From contig NZ_QETK01000022.1 of NCBI RefSeq assembly GCF_003105155.1, forward strand, positions 1 through 64,000: DNA of 64,000 nt, in the 5' to 3' direction. The notes below the pieces were generated by a model. It was not told the DNA's origin and ran no database searches. It worked only from the letters and a program-made list of their open reading frames with translations. Position numbers and translations under genes: made by a program. The stretch comes from Pseudomonas sp. SDI. Its GTDB lineage: Bacteria > Pseudomonadota > Gammaproteobacteria > Pseudomonadales > Pseudomonadaceae. Below, piece after piece: positions 60,049 to 64,000 of the stretch (position 1 is its first letter; every line of letters begins with the position of its first letter).

Positions 60049-60726
60049 TCAGACTTCGTCGGGGCTGCGCAGGTTGGTGACCTGGATGCGCTGTTCACGA
60101 CGCTGCTCTTTCTGCGAAGGCATCTCGGCGCGGTACACGCCTTGATCGCCGACGACCCAGGAAAGAGGGCGACGCTCCTGGCCAATCGATTCCTGCAGCA
60201 GCATCAGGCCTTGCAGGAAAGCTTCAGGGCGAGGCGGGCAGCCAGGCACGTAGACATCCACGGGGAGGAACTTGTCGACCCCCTGAACGACCGAGTAAAT
60301 GTCGTACATGCCACCGGAGTTGGCGCACGAACCCATGGAGATGACCCACTTGGGTTCGAGCATCTGCTCGTACAGGCGCTGGATGATCGGCGCCATCTTG
60401 ATGAAGCAGGTGCCGGCGATAACCATGAAGTCGGCCTGACGCGGCGATGCCCGGATGACTTCGGCGCCGAAGCGTGCGATGTCGTGGGGCGCCGTGAAGG
60501 CCGTGGTCATCTCCACGTAGCAGCAGGAGAGGCCGAAGTTGTACGGCCACAGGGAGTTCTTGCGACCCCAGTTGACCGCGCCACTGAGCACATCTTCAAG
60601 TTTGCCCATGAAGATGTTCTTGTGGACCTGGTCCTCTAGCAGCGAGTCGGAGACGGTTTCCCGTTCGCCGATTGGATATTGCTCGTTAGGCGCATCCGGG
60701 TCGATTCTGGTGAGATTGTATTGCAT
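60049..60726 (-). CDS. nuoB: NADH-quinone oxidoreductase subunit B (4Fe-4S N2)
   Basis: A 225-residue subunit. N2 ligands are in [22 protein letters not shown] and [10 protein letters not shown]. The start was placed at ATG 60726 (MQYNLTRID) with GAGG upstream, rather than the TTG at 60732. It is 10 bp behind nuoA. Confidence 0.95.
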   Translation of the reverse strand: MQYNLTRIDPDAPNEQYPIGERETVSDSLLEDQVHKNIFMGKLEDVLSGAVNWGRKNSLWPYNFGLSCCYVEMTTAFTAPHDIARFGAEVIRASPRQADFMVIAGTCFIKMAPIIQRLYEQMLEPKWVISMGSCANSGGMYDIYSVVQGVDKFLPVDVYVPGCPPRPEAFLQGLMLLQESIGQERRPLSWVVGDQGVYRAEMPSQKEQRREQRIQVTNLRSPDEV

Positions 60727-60736
60727 TGCCAAAGCC

Positions 60737-61150
60737 TCATTGTTTCAGCTTCGCTTGCCGCTTACGACGAGCTTCCGGAGCCCAATCAAGCGCCCCCACC
60801 CGATAAAGGTAGACAAGACCTGCCAACAGAATTGCTATGAAAACGAGCGCTTCGACGAATCCGGTCCAGCCGCTTTCGCGGACGGACACAGACCATGCAA
60901 AGAGAAAGAGGGCTTCGATATCGAAGATCACGAACAGCATCGCGACCAGATAGAATTTGGCGGATAGGCGCAGACGGGCGCCGCCAGTGGGCAGCATGCC
61001 GGATTCGAACGGTTCGTTCTTGCTGCGGCCCCAGGCCTTGCTGCCGAGCAGGGCGGACAGACCGAGCATGAAGGCGCACAGGCCGACGACACCCAAAAGG
61101 AAAATGGCAAAGCCCCAGTTGTGGGCGATGAGTCCTGTCGAATCGGGCAT
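60737..61150 (-). CDS. nuoA: NADH-quinone oxidoreductase subunit A
   Basis: A 137-residue membrane subunit with three helices. It has [20 protein letters not shown] and [16 protein letters not shown], with conserved acidic residues. It is first of the operon, with a promoter at 61240-61268. Ribosome site AAGGA precedes the ATG. Confidence 0.96.
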   Translation of the reverse strand: MPDSTGLIAHNWGFAIFLLGVVGLCAFMLGLSALLGSKAWGRSKNEPFESGMLPTGGARLRLSAKFYLVAMLFVIFDIEALFLFAWSVSVRESGWTGFVEALVFIAILLAGLVYLYRVGALDWAPEARRKRQAKLKQ

Positions 61151-61239
61151 GCTGAAAATCCTTAACAGAGAGCGATGGTCTCTGAGCTTGAAAAGAAGTA
61201 GAGCAGTGACGATATGTCGCAGCGAAATCTATCGTGCTG

Positions 61240-61268
61240 ATTTTATGGGTAAACCTGGTGCAAGTAAA
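61240..61268 (-). promoter_or_regulatory. Putative sigma-70 promoter of nuoA
   Basis: Minus strand TTTACT (61263-61268), 17-bp spacer, TAAAAT (61240-61245). The start would be about 82 nt before the nuoA ATG. Confidence 0.65.
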
Positions 61269-61400
61269 ATTTCTGCAGCAAATTTATTCGTAGCATTAAG
61301 AACAAAAATCTTTCGTAATGGTCTGCAGGCCCCGTAGAACGGGCATTGCCCCGGCTTTTGTTAATTATGTTTCTTGTGCCGCGTAATGAACCGCCAACTT

Positions 61401-61419
61401 TGTAATGATAATTACTATC
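61401..61419. promoter_or_regulatory. Fur-box-like sequence upstream of nuoA
   Basis: TGTAATGATAATTACTATC agrees with the 19-bp Fur consensus GATAATGATAATCATTATC at 15 of 19 positions. It lies 250 bp upstream of nuoA and 133 bp beyond the -35 box. No divergent gene starts here. Confidence 0.6.
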
Positions 61420-61539
61420 ATTTGACGTCGATTGTTCTGCCTGCGCCAAGCAGTTGCCTGTCAAGTTGTTTGGCATGGCCTTCCCCTGCAAGTTTCCGCA
61501 CCCATCTTTCTAGCAGCTTTTGGCTGCCGAGTTAGCGCC

Positions 61540-62172
61540 CTAGGTCAATGCTTTGCGCGGCGTGCGCTGGTACACGGAGGCGGCGATACCCCACTGGCCA
61601 AGCCAGTAGCCAAGGATGATCAAGTACGGCGCGGCGGCGAACGGGCTGACGAAGCGGTCGATACCGATCAGGCTGTCGGAGCATACGAAGGCAATGGCGC
61701 CGAGCGCGGCCAGGCCGCCACAGGCCAGGGCCCGCCAGAGCATTGCCGTGATTGCGGCGGCATACGCCGCCACTGGCACCTGCAGCTCGCCAAGCCCGGC
61801 GCGCATCAGCAGGTTCAGCAGCAGGCCACCGCACAGCAGCGATAGCAGCAGCGCCCAGGGCGCCAGGCTACGGCTTTCGCCGAGGTAGCCGCGCAGGTAG
61901 GCCAGGTGGGCGCAAAGGAACGCGCCAAGACCGAACACAAACAGATCGCCTGGCCAGGCCAGCAGGATGTCACCCAGTACCGAGAAGGCCAGGCCGATGG
62001 CGATCCAGCGGCGGTACGGGGTATTGTCGGCGTCGCGTAGCCATGCCAGCAGGGCGAGCACCGGGAAGGGTTTGACCAGCAGGGCGAGCAGCGGTTGCTG
62101 GCTGGCCAATGCATATATATAGAGGGTGGCGGCACAGAGGGCGATGCAGAGCAGCGTGATAGGGCGGGTCAT
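61540..62172 (-). CDS. YhhN-family (lysoplasmalogenase-like) membrane protein
   Basis: A 210-residue protein with about seven to eight transmembrane helices. The conserved acidic positions of the TMEM86/YhhN family are in GLAFSVLGDILLAWPGD and FVCSDSLIGIDRF. Relatives hydrolyse lysoplasmalogens; the bacterial substrate is uncertain. It is monocistronic. Confidence 0.85.
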   Translation of the reverse strand: MTRPITLLCIALCAATLYIYALASQQPLLALLVKPFPVLALLAWLRDADNTPYRRWIAIGLAFSVLGDILLAWPGDLFVFGLGAFLCAHLAYLRGYLGESRSLAPWALLLSLLCGGLLLNLLMRAGLGELQVPVAAYAAAITAMLWRALACGGLAALGAIAFVCSDSLIGIDRFVSPFAAAPYLIILGYWLGQWGIAASVYQRTPRKALT

Positions 62173-62269
62173 GACCGATCCTTGGTGTTTTTATGCAGCT
62201 AAGGATAGCCAGGTTTGTGCGGGCCGGGTGGGGGTATTCGTCGGCAGGGCCGGCGCTCGCGGGCAGCCG

Positions 62270-62313
62270 AAAAAAGCAAAACCCGGAGCCCCATCACAGG
62301 CCCCGGGTTTTGC
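62270..62313 (-). terminator. Rho-independent terminator of aceA
   Basis: Minus strand GCAAAACCCGG with CCGGGTTTTGC, extended by GGCC/GGGCT pairs, then TTTTTT. It starts 33 bp after the aceA stop. Confidence 0.88.
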
Positions 62314-62345
62314 GTGTTACCCGAATGTCAGCAACCGATCAGCGA

Positions 62346-63671
62346 TCAGTGGAACTGCTCTTCTTCGGTGGAGCCGGTCAGTGCGGTTACCGAGGACTTG
62401 CCACCTTGAATTACGGTGGTCATGTCGTCGAAGTAGCCGGTGCCCACTTCCTGCTGGTGCGCAACGAAGGTGTAGCCTTTCGAAGCGTCAGCGAATTCCT
62501 GCTCCTGCAGTTTGACGTACGCAGTCATGTCGTTGCGAGCGTAGTCGTGCGCCAGGTTGAACATGCCGTGCCACATGTTGTGGATGCCTGCCAGGGTGAT
62601 GAACTGGTGCTTGTAGCCCATGGCCGAGAGTTCGCGCTGGAACTTGGCGATGGTTGCGTCGTCCAGGTTTTTCTTCCAGTTGAACGAAGGCGAGCAGTTG
62701 TACGAGAGGATCTGGTCCGGGTATTCCTTCTTGATCGCTTCGGCGAAGCGACGGGCCTCGTCCAGGTCTGGCTTGGCGGTCTCGCACCAGATCAGGTCGG
62801 CGTATGGGGCGTAAGCCAGGCCGCGGGCGATGGCTTGATCCAGGCCGGCACGTACCTTGTAGAAGCCTTCCGGGGTGCGCTCGCCGATCACGAACGGCTG
62901 GTCGTACGGGTCGCAGTCGCTGGTCAGCAGGTCGGCGGCGTTGGCGTCGGTACGGGCCAGGATGATGGTCGGTACACCGGCAACGTCAGCCGCCAGGCGG
63001 GCAGCGCTCAGCTTTTGTACGGCTTCCTGGGTGGGTACCAGAACTTTGCCGCCCATGTGGCCGCATTTCTTGACCGATGCCAGCTGGTCTTCGAAGTGAA
63101 CGCCGGCGGCGCCTGCTTCGATCATGTTCTTCATCAGCTCGTAGGCGTTCAGTACGCCGCCGAAACCGGCTTCGGCGTCAGCCACGATGGGGGCGAAGTA
63201 GTCGATGTAGCCGTCGTCGCCTGGGTTCTTGCCAGCTTTCCACTGGATCTGGTCGGCGCGACGGAACGAGTTGTTGATGCGCTTGACCACGGTTGGAACC
63301 GAGTCCACCGGGTACAGCGACTGGTCAGGGTACATCGACTCGGCCGAGTTGTTGTCGGCAGCCACTTGCCAGCCGGACAGGTAGATAGCCTGGATGCCGG
63401 CTTTAACCTGCTGGACTGCCTGGCCGCCGGTCAGGGCGCCCATGCAGTTGACGAAATCTTTCTCTGGGCGGAAGGAAGGGTGGGCACCTTTGGTCACCAG
63501 GTTCCACAGCTTCTCGGCACCCATGCGGGCCAGGGTGTGCTCTGGCTGCACCGAGCCACGAAGACGAACGACATCAGCGGCAGTGTAGGTACGGGTCACG
63601 CCTTTCCAGCGCGGGTTCTCGGCCCAGTCTTTTTCAAGGGCTGCAATTTGCTGTTCGCGTGTCAGTGCCAT
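62346..63671 (-). CDS. aceA: Isocitrate lyase
   Basis: A 441-residue glyoxylate-shunt enzyme that splits isocitrate to glyoxylate and succinate. The catalytic loop KKCGH is at residues 201-205 with Cys203. Substrate and Mg motifs are [18 protein letters not shown] and [11 protein letters not shown]. The start [13 protein letters not shown] is the usual one; the longer frame from 63992 is not supported. Length is of the short (E. coli/Pseudomonas) class. Confidence 0.97.
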   Translation of the reverse strand: MALTREQQIAALEKDWAENPRWKGVTRTYTAADVVRLRGSVQPEHTLARMGAEKLWNLVTKGAHPSFRPEKDFVNCMGALTGGQAVQQVKAGIQAIYLSGWQVAADNNSAESMYPDQSLYPVDSVPTVVKRINNSFRRADQIQWKAGKNPGDDGYIDYFAPIVADAEAGFGGVLNAYELMKNMIEAGAAGVHFEDQLASVKKCGHMGGKVLVPTQEAVQKLSAARLAADVAGVPTIILARTDANAADLLTSDCDPYDQPFVIGERTPEGFYKVRAGLDQAIARGLAYAPYADLIWCETAKPDLDEARRFAEAIKKEYPDQILSYNCSPSFNWKKNLDDATIAKFQRELSAMGYKHQFITLAGIHNMWHGMFNLAHDYARNDMTAYVKLQEQEFADASKGYTFVAHQQEVGTGYFDDMTTVIQGGKSSVTALTGSTEEEQFH

Positions 63672-64000
63672 GGAATCAAACCTCGTCGCATAGGTCGGTA
63701 AAATATGTTCGCTCTGTCGGCTGCGCTGTGCATACAGGGGCAGCACCGATTGCTCGCTGATCAGAAGCTGGCGATCAGTCGTGTCTGGCGAAATGTGCGA
63801 CGGTCGAACGATGGGGCTCGAGGCGGGGGAAGTCGGCGGGTCCTTGGCGTGACGTCTCGGGCAGGGTGGCTCGTGGTTGCCGAACTGCTTCGATCTGGCA
63901 TTGCCGTGTACCGTTTGATGCGCTTCCGTCCCTCGGGACAACTTCGTTCCAGTCGCAATCTCGTCAAACCGCCTTGTGGGCTGTACAGACACGAGTCGGC
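63672..64000. other. Upstream region of aceA
   Basis: 329 bp to the window edge without a credible gene. It should hold the aceA promoter (minus strand); no known operator was identified. Confidence 0.5.

Larger units (their letters stand above)
61151..61539. other. nuo promoter region (389 bp)
   Basis: No gene. It contains a sigma-70-type promoter (61240-61268), a Fur-box-like sequence (61401-61419), and a short block (61329-61351) where GGGC can pair either with GCCC downstream or with CCCG upstream, giving two exclusive small stems. The rest is AT-rich spacer. Confidence 0.6.

Noticed and set aside
61401..61540. PrrF-type Fur-regulated small RNA after the Fur box
   Set aside because: No familiar PrrF core was recognised and no hairpin with a T-run follows on the plus strand.

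Overview
The window is a high-GC Gammaproteobacterial chromosome segment, almost certainly Pseudomonas (P. putida / P. fluorescens complex). Grounds for this are the 13-gene nuo operon with a fused nuoCD and the yhhN and aceA genes behind it, a PvdQ acylase, hpd, copAB, the tamA-tamB pair, and REP-type hairpins of Pseudomonas style scattered between genes. No rRNA, tRNA or CRISPR array was seen.

Layout. 0-3.4 kb: a two-gene unit pairing an FAD amino-acid oxidase with a ThDP 2-keto-acid decarboxylase. 3.7-11 kb: membrane and housekeeping genes (TerC-CBS protein, RarD, a CSS-EAL phosphodiesterase, hpd, zapE, a DinB-like protein). 11.05-12.41 kb: a 1.36 kb insertion bounded by nearly perfect inverted repeats, holding an IS256-family transposase fragment and a TatD-like hydrolase that lacks an expected active-site Glu. 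12.4-15.7 kb: copper unit copA-copB-DUF411-yqaA. 15.9-26.8 kb: an SDR, a MocR regulator, ccoG, a DUF3203 gene, a 0.6 kb AT-rich gene-free stretch, mvaB with a MerR regulator, a LysR regulator with an acyl-CoA dehydrogenase, a TerC/Alx protein with a structured leader, and a PstS-OmpA fusion. 26.9-34 kb: xthA, a GNAT gene, tamA-tamB. 34-35.8 kb: a compact unknown operon with a Mor-type (phage Mu-like) regulator and two paralogous DUF2589 proteins. 36-44 kb: small genes, a Fur-like protein lacking its metal domain, pvdQ, trhP, an internally deleted AI-2E permease, and a TonB receptor.

44.2-46.13 kb is a P2-like prophage remnant. It has a truncated head-completion protein L, a holin, a CI-type repressor with two identical operators, a 44-residue ORF and an Ogr/Delta zinc-finger activator. 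The structural genes are gone but the control module looks intact. It ends against the terminator of the nuo operon (61.15 to 46.2 kb, minus strand). nuoA has a clear sigma-70-type promoter and a strong Fur-box-like sequence upstream. A YhhN protein and isocitrate lyase close the window.

Most promising for new biology: the Mor-DUF2589 operon, the retained phage immunity/activation module, and the inverted-repeat element carrying the altered TatD protein. All functions come from reading motifs and family resemblance; no database search was run.
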